A DNA stretch of 64,000 nucleotides from NCBI RefSeq assembly GCF_014779595.1, contig NZ_JACXZT010000017.1:180787-244786 (forward strand), read 5' to 3'. The notes under the pieces were generated by a model. It made no database searches, was not told the origin of the DNA, and was given only the letters and a program-made list of their open reading frames with translations. Positions within the stretch are counted from its first letter, which is position 1; each line of letters opens with the position of its first letter. The position numbers and the translations under genes are program-made. Positions 48,723 to 59,217 of the stretch are shown here, piece by piece. This DNA comes from Halomonas sp. ML-15 (GTDB lineage Bacteria; Pseudomonadota; Gammaproteobacteria; Pseudomonadales; Halomonadaceae).

Positions 48723-49892
48723 ATGACCACACCCTGCGAGACGCCTGACCCAACCGCTCCATCGCCGCACAACCCGGCTCGCGCCGCGCAGCTGGCCCGC
48801 GCCCAGCGTCGCGTGGAGGGGCTGATCGAACGCGTCCGCCCTTATCTATGGGTGTGGCCGCCAATCGCCTTCGCTGCCGGCGTGGCGAGCTTCTTTCTGG
48901 TCGACCGCCAACAGTGGCTGGGCGCCGCTCTGGCGCTGGGCATGCTGTTGGCCTGGCTGTTGCTGCTCTCCGAGAGCGTGATCGGCCGTGCGCTGGCAAG
49001 GCGAGGCTATCCGACTCTGCCGCGCGGGGCGACCACCTTTATCGCTCAGTTGATCCACCAGGAGACACTGCTCTTCAGCCTGCCGTTCCTGTTGGCGACC
49101 ACGGTGTGGGCCAGCGGCCAGGCGCTGTTCACGCTGCTGATCATCGGGCTCGCCCTACTCTCTATCCTGGATCCACTCTACTTCAAGCTGGCTGAGCGCT
49201 ATCGCTGGATCTATTTCGCCTTTCACGCCCAGTGCGTATTCGTGGTGGTGCTGGTGACCCTGCCCATCATGCTGCAGCTCACCACCAGCGAGACCCTCTT
49301 CTATGCGCTGGTCCTGATGGTGATATTCAGCCTGCCTAGCCTGATGCATCTGGTGCGGCCCACGCGGCTACGCAGCTGGTTGGCCATGTTCGGCTTGGCG
49401 CTGCTGTTGGCCGGCGCTGGCTGGGCCGGCCGCGCCTGGGTCCCGCCGGTCAACCTGTGGCTGACCGGTAGCGCCCTGTCGCCAAGCCTCGATGTCGAGT
49501 CGCGCACCCCCGGCGGCAGCGTGGCATTGACCCGCAACGCACTGACCACCAGCGGGCTCTACGCCTACACCGCGATACGCGCGCCGCGCGGGTTGCAGGA
49601 AGAGGTCTTCCACGAGTGGCGCCATGATGGCGAACTGATCGACCGCATCCCGTTGACCATTCACGGCGGGCGCCAGCAGGGCTACCGCGCCTGGTCCCGC
49701 AAGCAGAACTTTCCCACCGAGGCCGAGGGCCGTTGGCGAGTTGATGTGGTCACCGCCTCCGGGCAGCGCCTGGGCGTGCTGCGCTTCACGGTCAGCGACT
49801 CGCCAGTAACCGCAGAGATGGCCGATGGACAGATTCAATCGCCCCCAGGCATCCCGGGACTCGACCTGCGTCGGCTGGTACCCGGCGGTTAA
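48723..49892 (+). CDS. DUF5924/DUF2914 membrane protein
   Basis: A 389-residue protein. The N-terminal half is a membrane domain of about seven helices (from VWPPIAFAAGVASFFLV to LAMFGLALLLAGAGWAGRAW). The C-terminal half from about residue 260 is a soluble DUF2914-like domain with YTAIRAPRGLQEEVFHEWRH and WRVDVVTASGQRLGVLRF. The function is unknown. GGAG lies 12 bases upstream of the chosen ATG. Its last base overlaps an ATG that opens the distorted slyA frame. Confidence 0.8.
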   Translation: MTTPCETPDPTAPSPHNPARAAQLARAQRRVEGLIERVRPYLWVWPPIAFAAGVASFFLVDRQQWLGAALALGMLLAWLLLLSESVIGRALARRGYPTLPRGATTFIAQLIHQETLLFSLPFLLATTVWASGQALFTLLIIGLALLSILDPLYFKLAERYRWIYFAFHAQCVFVVVLVTLPIMLQLTTSETLFYALVLMVIFSLPSLMHLVRPTRLRSWLAMFGLALLLAGAGWAGRAWVPPVNLWLTGSALSPSLDVESRTPGGSVALTRNALTTSGLYAYTAIRAPRGLQEEVFHEWRHDGELIDRIPLTIHGGRQQGYRAWSRKQNFPTEAEGRWRVDVVTASGQRLGVLRFTVSDSPVTAEMADGQIQSPPGIPGLDLRRLVPGG

Positions 49893-50015
49893 TGATCCAG
49901 GCGCGAGCGTCAGGCACAGCTGAAGCGAAAGGAATAAGTACAGAAGCCCATAAGGCTTGCATTGCGGGCGCACGGTTCGGACAATTCAACAATTCGCCTG
50001 CGAACTGGCCCAACT

Positions 50016-50488
50016 ATGTCCAATCTATCCAAACACCAGAATATCGGCACCAAGTTGAATCGCGTGCCACGCCTGTGGCGCGCGATCATCGACAAGCGCC
50101 TAGCCCCCTCGAGCTGACCCAGACCCGCTGGATCACGCTCTACCACCTATGGCGCCTGGGCGACGGCCAGCCACAGTGCGACCTGGCCAGAGTGATCGGC
50201 GTCGAGGCCCCGTCGCTGGTTCGCACCCTGGATCAGCTCGCCGAGCAGGGCCTGGTGGAACGCTGTCCCTGCGATCAGGATCGCCGCACCAAGCGAATCC
50301 ATCTCACCCCCGCCGCCATGCCGCTACTGCAGCAGATCGATACCGTGGTCAAGGAGGCCCGCGAAGAGATGCTGGCGGGCCTCAGCGACGCCGATATCGC
50401 CCGCATGGACGACTACCTGACCCGCATCGAGGAGAACGGTCTGGCCATTCAGGCCCGAGAGAGCGACGACGGTAAAAGCGACGACTAA
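50016..50488 (+). pseudogene. slyA: slyA (MarR family regulator) split by a one-base frameshift
   Basis: The SlyA sequence is present but in two frames. Residues 1-31 (MSNLSKHQNIGTKLN, then RVPRLWRAIIDKRLAP) read from ATG at 50016 and hit TGA at 50115. From base 50108 the next frame continues with LELTQTRWITLYHLWRLGD, VEAPSLVRTLDQLAEQGLVE and DRRTKRIHLT to the end. Inserting one C into the run of five at 50104-50108 restores a normal SlyA. The second frame is open back to ATG 49892, giving a 198-residue product with a meaningless N-terminus. Either the gene is mutated, or the C-run was miscounted, or rare slippage rescues it. Confidence 0.8.
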
Positions 50489-50502
50489 GACAATGCCTCT
50501 GA

Positions 50503-51024
50503 TTACTTTACCAGCGGGCGCAGCTTGCTCGGCCTGTCCGGACGTCCTGCCAAGTCGTCACGCAGCGCGGCCAGGTCACCGAGGTAGCTGTCGAAACGCT
50601 CGGGCCCTTGGGATTCGTACCACCACAGCGTTAGCCCATGCTCGTCCGACTCCAGTACCAGTGCATCCTGGGGCAAGCGTGTTAGCAGCGCCTCGAGCCG
50701 CCGATGAATCGCCTCCGGCAGCGGTCGTAGCGGCTCTATCCGCCAACGCCAGCCATGGCACACCGACTTGAGCACATTGCTCGCGGCCGTTTCGCGCACC
50801 GCCACGAAGCGCGGCCCGGGCCGCTCCTTGGGATACCCCCAACGGTAGCTGGGCATCAGCTTGCCGGCGGCGTGCAGCGGCGGTGCTGCCAGCTTGACCC
50901 TCACGCCGGCCTTCGCGGCGTGGGCGCGCAGCCGCATTACCCGCTTCTGCTTGGGGCTCGGCTTGAGCCACATCACCGGCGACACGATCAGTGCCACGAT
51001 AAACGCGATCAACAACCAGTTCAT
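50503..51024 (-). CDS. uncharacterised membrane-anchored protein
   Basis: A 173-residue protein. One N-terminal transmembrane segment (MNWLLIAFIVALIVSPVMWL) is followed by a basic segment (KPSPKQKRVMRLRAHAAKAG) and a soluble domain with YRWGYPKERPGPRFVAVRE and HGLTLWWYESQGPERFDSYL. Similar proteins occur in pseudomonads, with no known role. The start at MNWLL was chosen from an AGGCGG site and because upstream in-frame codons look noncoding. Confidence 0.7.
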   Translation of the reverse strand: MNWLLIAFIVALIVSPVMWLKPSPKQKRVMRLRAHAAKAGVRVKLAAPPLHAAGKLMPSYRWGYPKERPGPRFVAVRETAASNVLKSVCHGWRWRIEPLRPLPEAIHRRLEALLTRLPQDALVLESDEHGLTLWWYESQGPERFDSYLGDLAALRDDLAGRPDRPSKLRPLVK

Positions 51025-51150
51025 GCTTGCCGCCTGTCCTCTGCAAAAGATGCTAAAACGTTGATATAGATCGTTGTGAGACGCCGCCACCCGGCCTAGA
51101 GTGGAAGGCAAGACAAGCCACTCAGCCAACCTCGCCACGGGAGGTGCCCC

Positions 51151-51606
51151 ATGAGCAACGAATACCGTCACGTACTGGTCGCCGTCGACCTCACCAAGGA
51201 TTCCTACAAGGTGCTCGAGCGTGCCCTGCCGATTGCCGAACGCAATGGCGCCAAGCTATCGATCATGCACACCCTGGAGCCGTTGGGCTTCGCTTACGGC
51301 GGCGATATCCCCATGGACCTGACCAGCATTCAGGATCAGCTCGATGACCACGCCAAGCACCGCCTGGCGGAGATCGCCGACCCACACAATGTGCCGGCCG
51401 AAAACCAGCATGTGGTCGTCGGCATGCCGGACACCGAAATCCACCGCTTCGCCGAAGAGCACGGCGTGGACTTGATCGTGGTCGGTTCCCACGGCCGCCA
51501 TGGCTTCGCCCTGCTGCTGGGCTCCACCTCCACCGGGGTGCTCCACGGCGCCAAGTGCGACGTGCTGGCCGTACGCGTCGGCAAGGATGGCGAAACCGAC
51601 GAGTAA
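51151..51606 (+). CDS. universal stress protein UspA family
   Basis: A 151-residue single Usp domain. The N-terminal strand is HVLVAVDLTKDSYKVLERAL. The C-terminal nucleotide-binding pattern is VVGSHGRHGFALLLGSTSTG, matching the GxxG(9x)G(S/T) motif of the ATP-binding subgroup only partly. GGGAGG precedes the ATG. It is a stress-related protein acting in the cytoplasm; its partner is unknown. Confidence 0.92.
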   Translation: MSNEYRHVLVAVDLTKDSYKVLERALPIAERNGAKLSIMHTLEPLGFAYGGDIPMDLTSIQDQLDDHAKHRLAEIADPHNVPAENQHVVVGMPDTEIHRFAEEHGVDLIVVGSHGRHGFALLLGSTSTGVLHGAKCDVLAVRVGKDGETDE

Positions 51607-51625
51607 GCGCTGACCGCGGCGGGGC

Positions 51626-53554
<1,929 letters not shown>

Positions 53555-53675
53555 GCGTTCACCACCTCGTTGCATGCGCTAAAGGCGCCTAGTGTAACGC
53601 ATGCTCGGGCCATCGTGGTCGCCACCACGGCCTTGCAGGTACAATGCGCGCTCGATTAACCAAGGGAGTGCTAGC

Positions 53676-54554
53676 GTGGCCGAGCCGACCGACACCTTCG
53701 ACGACTTCCTGCCCGAGGCACTGCAGCGGGTGAGCCCCGCACCGCTGGTGGATATCGGGGCCAACCTGACCCATGCGAGCTTCGCCCACGACCTCGAGTC
53801 GGTGCTGCGACGCGCCCGGGCGGCCAACGTCCGCGAACTGATTCTGACCGGCACCGACCTCGAGCATGCCGAGCAGGCCATCGAGTTGGCGCGCAATCAT
53901 AGCGGCCACGCTTCCAGGCTATATGCTACCGCTGGTGTCCACCCCCACGATGCCAGTCAGTGGAACAGCGCCTTGGAAGCCGACATGCGTGGGCTGCATC
54001 GACAGCCTGAGGTGGTCGCCGTCGGCGAGTGCGGTCTCGATTTCAACCGCAATTTCTCGACGCCCACCGATCAGGAGCGCGCCTTCGAAGCCCAGCTGGG
54101 CCTAGCGGTCGAGAGCGGCTTGCCGCTGTTTATCCATGAGCGTGACGCCGGACAGCGCATGCTGTCGATACTCCGAGCCTGGCGCGACGACATCTCCCAT
54201 GCGGTGGTGCACTGCTTTACCGGCGAGCGCGAAACACTGTATGGCTATCTGGATCTCGATCTGCATGTCGGCTTGACCGGCTGGATCTGCGACGAGCGTC
54301 GCGGCCATCATCTGCGCGAGCTGGTCGGAGAGATTCCCGCCAATCGGCTGATGCTGGAAACCGATTGCCCCTACCTGCTGCCGCGCAATTTACCTGCCAA
54401 ACTCAAGGGACGCCGCCATGAGCCATCGCTGCTGCCCTGGATCGTCACCGAGATCGCCCACTGGCGCGGTGATGACGAGGCGGCCCTGGCCATTGCCACC
54501 AGCAACACGGCGCGGCACTTCTTTCGCCTGAACGCGCTCCACGAGGAGACCTGA
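53676..54554 (+). CDS. tatD: TatD family metal-dependent nuclease
   Basis: A 292-residue TIM-barrel hydrolase closely resembling E. coli TatD. Motifs in order are VDIGANLTHASFAHD, TAGVHPHDASQW, GECGLDFNRNFSTP, IHERDAGQRM, VVHCFTGERE, GWICDERRG and ETDCPYLLPR. TatD is a 3'-5' DNase/RNase linked to DNA repair and does not belong to the Tat pore. An N-terminal extension of about 25 residues precedes the conserved core. It begins with GTG behind AAGGGAG. The next gene follows after one base. Confidence 0.95.
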   Translation: MAEPTDTFDDFLPEALQRVSPAPLVDIGANLTHASFAHDLESVLRRARAANVRELILTGTDLEHAEQAIELARNHSGHASRLYATAGVHPHDASQWNSALEADMRGLHRQPEVVAVGECGLDFNRNFSTPTDQERAFEAQLGLAVESGLPLFIHERDAGQRMLSILRAWRDDISHAVVHCFTGERETLYGYLDLDLHVGLTGWICDERRGHHLRELVGEIPANRLMLETDCPYLLPRNLPAKLKGRRHEPSLLPWIVTEIAHWRGDDEAALAIATSNTARHFFRLNALHEET

Positions 54555-54555
54555 C

Positions 54556-55035
54556 ATGGACGACTTTCCTGGCTTCATTGCCGTCGAGACCGGAGAGGAT
54601 GGCGGCCTGCCGCTGGCCATCGCCTGGGCGCTGGCCGACGGCCAGGTCAAACACACCCTGATCCAGCCCGATGACGACTGGCTCAATGACGAGTTGATCT
54701 CGCTCGGCGACTACAGTCTCGAGGAGCTCGAGAACCTCGGCGTCAGCCCGCTGGACGTGATCCGCGAACTGGAGAACGACCACTTCAGTGCCACCCTCTA
54801 CACCGCGGGGGTCAGCGACGACGAGGCCGCCCTGTCGAGGCTGTTCGATGTCTTCGGGCTCGACCCCTTCGTTGAACTGGCCCCCGCCGAGTCACTGTAT
54901 GTCGACCTGGCCCCCGGCGAGTGGGCGCGAGCTCGTAGTCAGCTGTTTGGCGAGCTGGGCATGGAACCGATGCGGCCGGAGCAGGAAGTGCAGGTGATGC
55001 TGGCCCTGCATCAGCGGTTGGCGGAAGAGAGTTGA
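54556..55035 (+). CDS. uncharacterised acidic protein, possibly a degenerate exonuclease-like fold
   Basis: A 159-residue, very acidic protein. The opening FIAVETGEDGGLPLAIAWALA, followed by VKHTLIQPDDDWL, recalls the start of DEDD exonucleases, but the first catalytic aspartate is not there (AVE instead of DxE). The rest does not show the expected motifs. I cannot name it. It is one base from tatD with GAGGAG ahead of the ATG, so it is probably cotranscribed with it. The REP array begins right after its stop. Confidence 0.6.
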   Translation: MDDFPGFIAVETGEDGGLPLAIAWALADGQVKHTLIQPDDDWLNDELISLGDYSLEELENLGVSPLDVIRELENDHFSATLYTAGVSDDEAALSRLFDVFGLDPFVELAPAESLYVDLAPGEWARARSQLFGELGMEPMRPEQEVQVMLALHQRLAEES

Positions 55036-55905
55036 AGTGGCAGCGCTACGCGCCGCATCGCAACTGACGTCGCTCCCACAAAGGAGTAGCGCCTAAGCCA
55101 ATGTGGGAGCGAATTTATTCGCGATGGGGTTGGCTCAATCGGCAGCGCTGCGCACTGCAATCGCGACTGAAGTCGCTCCCACAAGAGCAGTGGCGCCGAG
55201 GCCAATGTAGGAGCGAATTTATTCGCGATGGGGTTGGCTTAACCGGCAGCGCTGCGCACTGCAATCGCGACTGAAGTCGCTCCCACAAGAGCAGTGGCGC
55301 CGAGGCCAATGTAGGAGCGAATTTATTCGCGATGAGGGTGGCTTAACCGGCAGCGCTGCGCACTGCAATCGCAACTGACGTCGCTCCCACAGGGAGTCGC
55401 GCCTAGGCCAATGTAGGAGCGAATTTATTCGCGATGGGGTTGGCTCAATCGGCAGCGCTACGCGCCGCATCGCGACTGACGTCGCTCCCACAAGAGCAGT
55501 GGCGCCGAGGCCAATGTAGGAGCGAATTTATTCGCGATGGGGTGGCTCAATCGGCAGCGCTACGCGCCGCATCGTGACTGACGTCGATCCCACAAGAGCA
55601 GTGGCGCCTAGGCCAATGTAGGAGCGAATTTATTCGCGATGGGGTTGGCTCAATCGGCAGCGCTTCGCACTGCAATCTCGACTGACGTGGATCCCACAAG
55701 AGCAGTGGCGCCGAGGCCAATGTAGGAGCGAATTTATTCGCGATGGGGTTGGCTCAATCGGCAGCGCTTCGCACTGCAATCTCGACTGACGTCGCTCCCA
55801 CAAGAGCAGTGGCGCCGAGGCCAATGTAGGAGCGAATTTATTCGCGATGGGGTTGGCTTAACCGGCAGCGCTGCGCACTGCAATCGCGACTGAAGTCGCT
55901 CCTAC
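55036..55905. repeat. tandem REP-type array (eight units of 102-104 bases)
   Basis: Eight copies of the palindromic core GGAGCGAATTTATTCGCGAT begin near 55106, 55210, 55314, 55416, 55519, 55621, 55725 and 55829. Each alternates with an oppositely oriented arm of the type CGACTGAAGTCGCTCCCAC, so every unit is a pair of inverted REP hairpins (a BIME). The joining parts (GGTTGGCTCAATCGGCAGCGCT, GAGCAGTGGCGCCGAGGCCA) are also repeated, with scattered base changes. It fills the whole gap between the gene at 54.6 kb and epmC, and its last arm supplies the epmC stop codon. Short open frames within it are artefacts of the repeat. No REP-associated transposase (RAYT) is in the window. Confidence 0.92.
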
Positions 55906-56453
55906 ACTGGGAGTGGTGCATATGTGAGGCCCAACTCGATGGCCTCCTCAAGCGCGTACCCCTGATGATAATAGGCCGTCAACGCCGTCACCAAGGCGGC
56001 CGCCCGCGCCGGCAATCCCTCCTCCCGGTAGCGCGCAGCGCGTGCCTCGACGCGCTGCCGAAAGGCATCTCGGTCGACCTCCACTTCACCTAGGTTGTCG
56101 ACGCTGACGTTGAACGAATGCCCGCACGCCTCGGCCAGCAGCAGCTCAAGCGCCTGGGGCGCCACCTCGGCATCCTCGAAGGCGCGCTGTTGCTGGGCAT
56201 CGCGTCCGTCGGGAAGATACCAGTAGCCGTAATCCTCGAGCTGGCGACGCCGCGCCCCGGCAATGCACCAGTGGCTGATCTCATGTAGCGCGCTGGCGTA
56301 GAAGCCGCGGGCGAAGATCACCCGATGGTGGTCACCGTCGCCCTGCGCTGGCAGGTAGAGCGGCTCGTCGTCGCCGCGCACCAGGCGCGTACGGTAGTCG
56401 GGCATGAACAGCCCGTCGAATAGCGCAATGATATCGTCCAACCGGTGCGTCAC
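55902..56453 (-). CDS. epmC: elongation factor P hydroxylase EpmC
   Basis: A 183-residue enzyme that hydroxylates the modified lysine of elongation factor P. The metal-site motif HEISHWCIAGARRRQLEDYG, followed by YWYLPDGRDAQQQRAFED, is diagnostic, and EACGHSFNVSVDNLG also matches. The last codons run into the REP array and the TAG stop is part of the final REP arm. This implies that the original 3' end was trimmed or fused when the array arrived, though the protein is of normal length. Confidence 0.93.
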   Translation of the reverse strand: MTHRLDDIIALFDGLFMPDYRTRLVRGDDEPLYLPAQGDGDHHRVIFARGFYASALHEISHWCIAGARRRQLEDYGYWYLPDGRDAQQQRAFEDAEVAPQALELLLAEACGHSFNVSVDNLGEVEVDRDAFRQRVEARAARYREEGLPARAAALVTALTAYYHQGYALEEAIELGLTYAPLPV

Positions 56454-56582
56454 GCGTCACTCCGCTCGAAAATTCAGTGTCGGCAGTATAAAGCTCCGTT
56501 TGGCAGGCGGAAATCCCCATGCCTTGCTAGACTAGTCGCCCTTGATTCACAGCTTGACCAAATCGTCAGGCTCTCTGCGGGC

Positions 56583-56605
56583 GCCGGGATGGGTGCCCGG
56601 CTTTT
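56583..56605 (+). promoter_or_regulatory. possible attenuator hairpin in the leader of the MATE gene
   Basis: A GCCGGG / CCCGGC stem with a 7-base loop is followed at once by TTTT, five bases before the AAGGAG of the MATE gene. It has the form of a small terminator placed in a 5' leader. No known riboswitch pattern was recognised in the 130 bases before it. Confidence 0.45.
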
Positions 56606-56623
56606 CGAGAAGGAGTGTCACCC

Positions 56624-58072
56624 TTGGCGCTGTTACGCTCTCCACTGCTGGCCCGTTCCCGTTCAGAAACCCGCCTATTGATGCGCCTGGCACTGCCAAT
56701 CTGCGGCGCTCAGCTCGCTCAGGCGGGCATGGGCGTCACCGATGTGATGATGACCGGCCGGCTCAGCGCCGCCGATCTCGCCGCGGTATCGGTGGGTTCG
56801 AGCCTGTGGCTGCCCTTGATGCTGTTCATGACCGGCACTCTGATGGGACTGACGCCGATCGTCGCCCAACTGCTGGGTGGCGGTAATGTCGAGCGCATTC
56901 GTCCCAATGTACACCAGGCGCTGTGGGTGGCGTTGGCTCTCGGCCTGGTGGCCGGGCTGCTGCTGTGGTTTACGGTAATGCCGATCTTCCGGCTGATGAA
57001 CGTCCCTTCTCACGTTGCCGAGCTATCTGCCGCCTATCTCTCGGCAGTCGCTTTCGGCATGCCCGGCGTGGCACTGTTCCAGGCACTGCGGGCCTTCTCC
57101 GACGGCATGAACCACACCCGCCCCTCGCTATGGATCAGCCTGGTCGGGTTGGGCGTCAACGTGCCTGCCAATTATCTGCTGATCTACGGCGGCGATGGGC
57201 TGGTCGCGCTGTTCGGCCCCGGCTTGGCGGGGCCACTGGCTGACTTCCCGGCGCTCGGTGCACTAGGCTGCGGTATCGCCACCGGGCTGTCGATGTGGGT
57301 CATGAGCCTGGCCATGCTGCTGTATACCCGCCGTTCGCGGGCCTACGCGCCGGTCACTCTGTGGCACTCGCCCACACCACCGCGCCGAGCGATGATCGGC
57401 GAACTGCTCTACGTCGGGGTGCCGATCGGCGTGGCGATCTTTGTCGAGGTCACCCTGTTCACACTGATCGCGCTGTTTATCGCCAGCTTCGGTGAGGTGG
57501 TGGTGGCCGGCCACCAGGTGGCACTCAACTTCACCTCGATCCTGTTCATGCTGCCACTGTCGCTGGGCATGGCACTGACGGTACGTGTCGGCAATACCCT
57601 CGGTGCCGGCAAACCCGAGCTGGCGCGTTTCGTGGCCTGGAACGGTATTGCCGTCTGTGTGCTGATTGCCGGTATCAACAATCTGATTTTGTGGTTCGCC
57701 TCGGAACCGGTGATCGCGCTTTACACTCACAATGTCGAGGTGCAGCAGTTGGCACTGTCGCTGATCGTGCTGGCGATGATCTATCAGGTCTCCGACGCGC
57801 TGCAGATCAACATGGCTGGCGCCCTGCGCGGCTACAAGGATACCCGCATCATCATGTCCATCACCCTGGTCTCGTACTGGCTGGTGGGCCTGCTGGGCGG
57901 ACACTGGCTGGGCACCCGCGGCCTCGGCGAGTGGCTCGACCCGCTGGGCATCTACGGCTACTGGATCGGCCTGGTGTTTGGCCTCACGGTGGCGGCCGTT
58001 CTGTTGGGGTTGCGCCTGGACCAGATCAGTAAGGCGGTAAAAGATGGACGATGGCAGATCCCTCGTAGCTGA
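56624..58072 (+). CDS. MATE family efflux transporter (NorM-like)
   Basis: A 482-residue membrane protein with twelve helices. Family stretches are ALPICGAQLAQAGMGVTDVM, MTGRLSAADLAAVSVGSSLW, GVPIGVAIFVEVTLFTLIAL and SDALQINMAGALRGYKDT. It exports organic cations or drugs in exchange for Na+ or H+. The start is TTG at 56624, eight bases after AAGGAG. A GTG three codons earlier abuts that site too closely. The 3' end overlaps the next gene by 29 bases. Confidence 0.9.
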   Translation: MALLRSPLLARSRSETRLLMRLALPICGAQLAQAGMGVTDVMMTGRLSAADLAAVSVGSSLWLPLMLFMTGTLMGLTPIVAQLLGGGNVERIRPNVHQALWVALALGLVAGLLLWFTVMPIFRLMNVPSHVAELSAAYLSAVAFGMPGVALFQALRAFSDGMNHTRPSLWISLVGLGVNVPANYLLIYGGDGLVALFGPGLAGPLADFPALGALGCGIATGLSMWVMSLAMLLYTRRSRAYAPVTLWHSPTPPRRAMIGELLYVGVPIGVAIFVEVTLFTLIALFIASFGEVVVAGHQVALNFTSILFMLPLSLGMALTVRVGNTLGAGKPELARFVAWNGIAVCVLIAGINNLILWFASEPVIALYTHNVEVQQLALSLIVLAMIYQVSDALQINMAGALRGYKDTRIIMSITLVSYWLVGLLGGHWLGTRGLGEWLDPLGIYGYWIGLVFGLTVAAVLLGLRLDQISKAVKDGRWQIPRS

Positions 58073-59141
58073 CCCTTTACGTCATGCGCTTGGCTGGCTC
58101 TTCGCGGTGCTGCTGGGTAGCCTGCTCACCGGCTGCGGTGGCAGTGAGGCCGACGACCTGCTCGGCGACTATCAGCAACGGCTCGCCGAGGCGTTGGACG
58201 TCAGCGCTCCCGAGCCACAGGCGCCGGACAATATTGGCGCCTTTCCCGATCAGGACCTGCGTCTGTTCAAGATTCCCGAGCTACGCGAAAGCCTGCTCAA
58301 CGTATACGCCCTACGCGAGTGCCAGATCACCTCGCTGGTCGCCGAGCGAAATAACCAGCTCGGCCGAGTCGCTGTGCCCAGTCAGCGCTGGTTATATGAG
58401 CTGGAGCTGTGGCGACGCCTCGACGCCTGCTGGCGCTCCGACGTGGCGGATGACCTCGCCGACAGCGATCGGCAGCGTCTGCAGCGCATTACCGAAGCCA
58501 AGACCGAGCATCTGCCATGGGCGAGCTGGAACGCGTTATTCGGCTCCAGCGAGTGGGTGGGCAACTTCTCGCGGGCCAGTCGACCTCTGCCGGTCACATC
58601 GCAGATCGACTTCGATGCCCATGTCGCCGCTCTCGAATACCTGAGAGAGGCCGTACTGCGCCAGTTCGATCCTGACTGGCAGCCTGACGGCTCGACCCTT
58701 GCGGATCACTTCCAGGTCCTCAGCCGTGAACCGCTCACCGCTCGCGTGCTGCGTAGCTTGATGCTCGCCACCCAGCGTCTCGAGGAGAGCAATCGGATGC
58801 TGGCCAGCGCTCTCGAAGATATTCCTACCTGCCAACGGCTGAGCGACTTCGACAGCAGCGCCGTGCGACGTGATGTCGACGACTATCTAGCGCGTCTCGA
58901 CATCCAGGCCGAACGCTGGTTGACCGCAATCAACGCGGTGTTCGATGCCCATCCCGTCTCGCGCTCGGCGCCGGAGCAGTATCGCGACACCTGGCTGGCT
59001 ATCGGCGCCGACAACGGTGATGCCAGCGCGCCCTGGCCGCGTTTCCGGCAGGCCCATGGCACCCATCAGACACTGTTGGAACGCTGGTCGACGCAGTGTG
59101 CGTTGACCCAGCAACGTCAGGAAGATGAGCAACGGGGTTAA
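58044..59141 (+). CDS. DUF3080 family lipoprotein
   Basis: A 365-residue predicted lipoprotein. After a short N-terminal part, the hydrophobic segment ALGWLFAVLLGSLLTGC ends in a lipobox (cysteine at about residue 31). A long helical, charged domain follows. The opening after the lipobox (LLGDYQQRLAEALD) and the RLFKIPELRESLLNVYAL, RECQITSLVAERNNQLGRV stretches are typical of DUF3080. The function is unknown. It is cotranscribed with the MATE gene. Confidence 0.82.
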   Translation: MDDGRSLVADPLRHALGWLFAVLLGSLLTGCGGSEADDLLGDYQQRLAEALDVSAPEPQAPDNIGAFPDQDLRLFKIPELRESLLNVYALRECQITSLVAERNNQLGRVAVPSQRWLYELELWRRLDACWRSDVADDLADSDRQRLQRITEAKTEHLPWASWNALFGSSEWVGNFSRASRPLPVTSQIDFDAHVAALEYLREAVLRQFDPDWQPDGSTLADHFQVLSREPLTARVLRSLMLATQRLEESNRMLASALEDIPTCQRLSDFDSSAVRRDVDDYLARLDIQAERWLTAINAVFDAHPVSRSAPEQYRDTWLAIGADNGDASAPWPRFRQAHGTHQTLLERWSTQCALTQQRQEDEQRG

Positions 59142-59217
59142 CTTTACTCGCAGGACTGTGCTAATAGTGAAACTAGGCCGTTCCACTGCCGTTACAACGC
59201 GCTCAAGGAGGGTAACC

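Noticed and set aside
50104..50117. Programmed -1 ribosomal frameshift in slyA
   Set aside because: There is no canonical X-XXY-YYZ heptamer in the correct phase and no obvious downstream stimulatory structure. A mutation or miscounted C-run is simpler.
55011..55824. Short repeated open frames of about 64-90 codons in the REP array
   Set aside because: They are identical translations of the repeated unit without ribosome binding sites.
55036..55905. CRISPR array
   Set aside because: The period is 102-104 bases, the intervening parts are themselves repeated rather than unique, and each unit is a pair of inverted hairpins. No cas genes are present.
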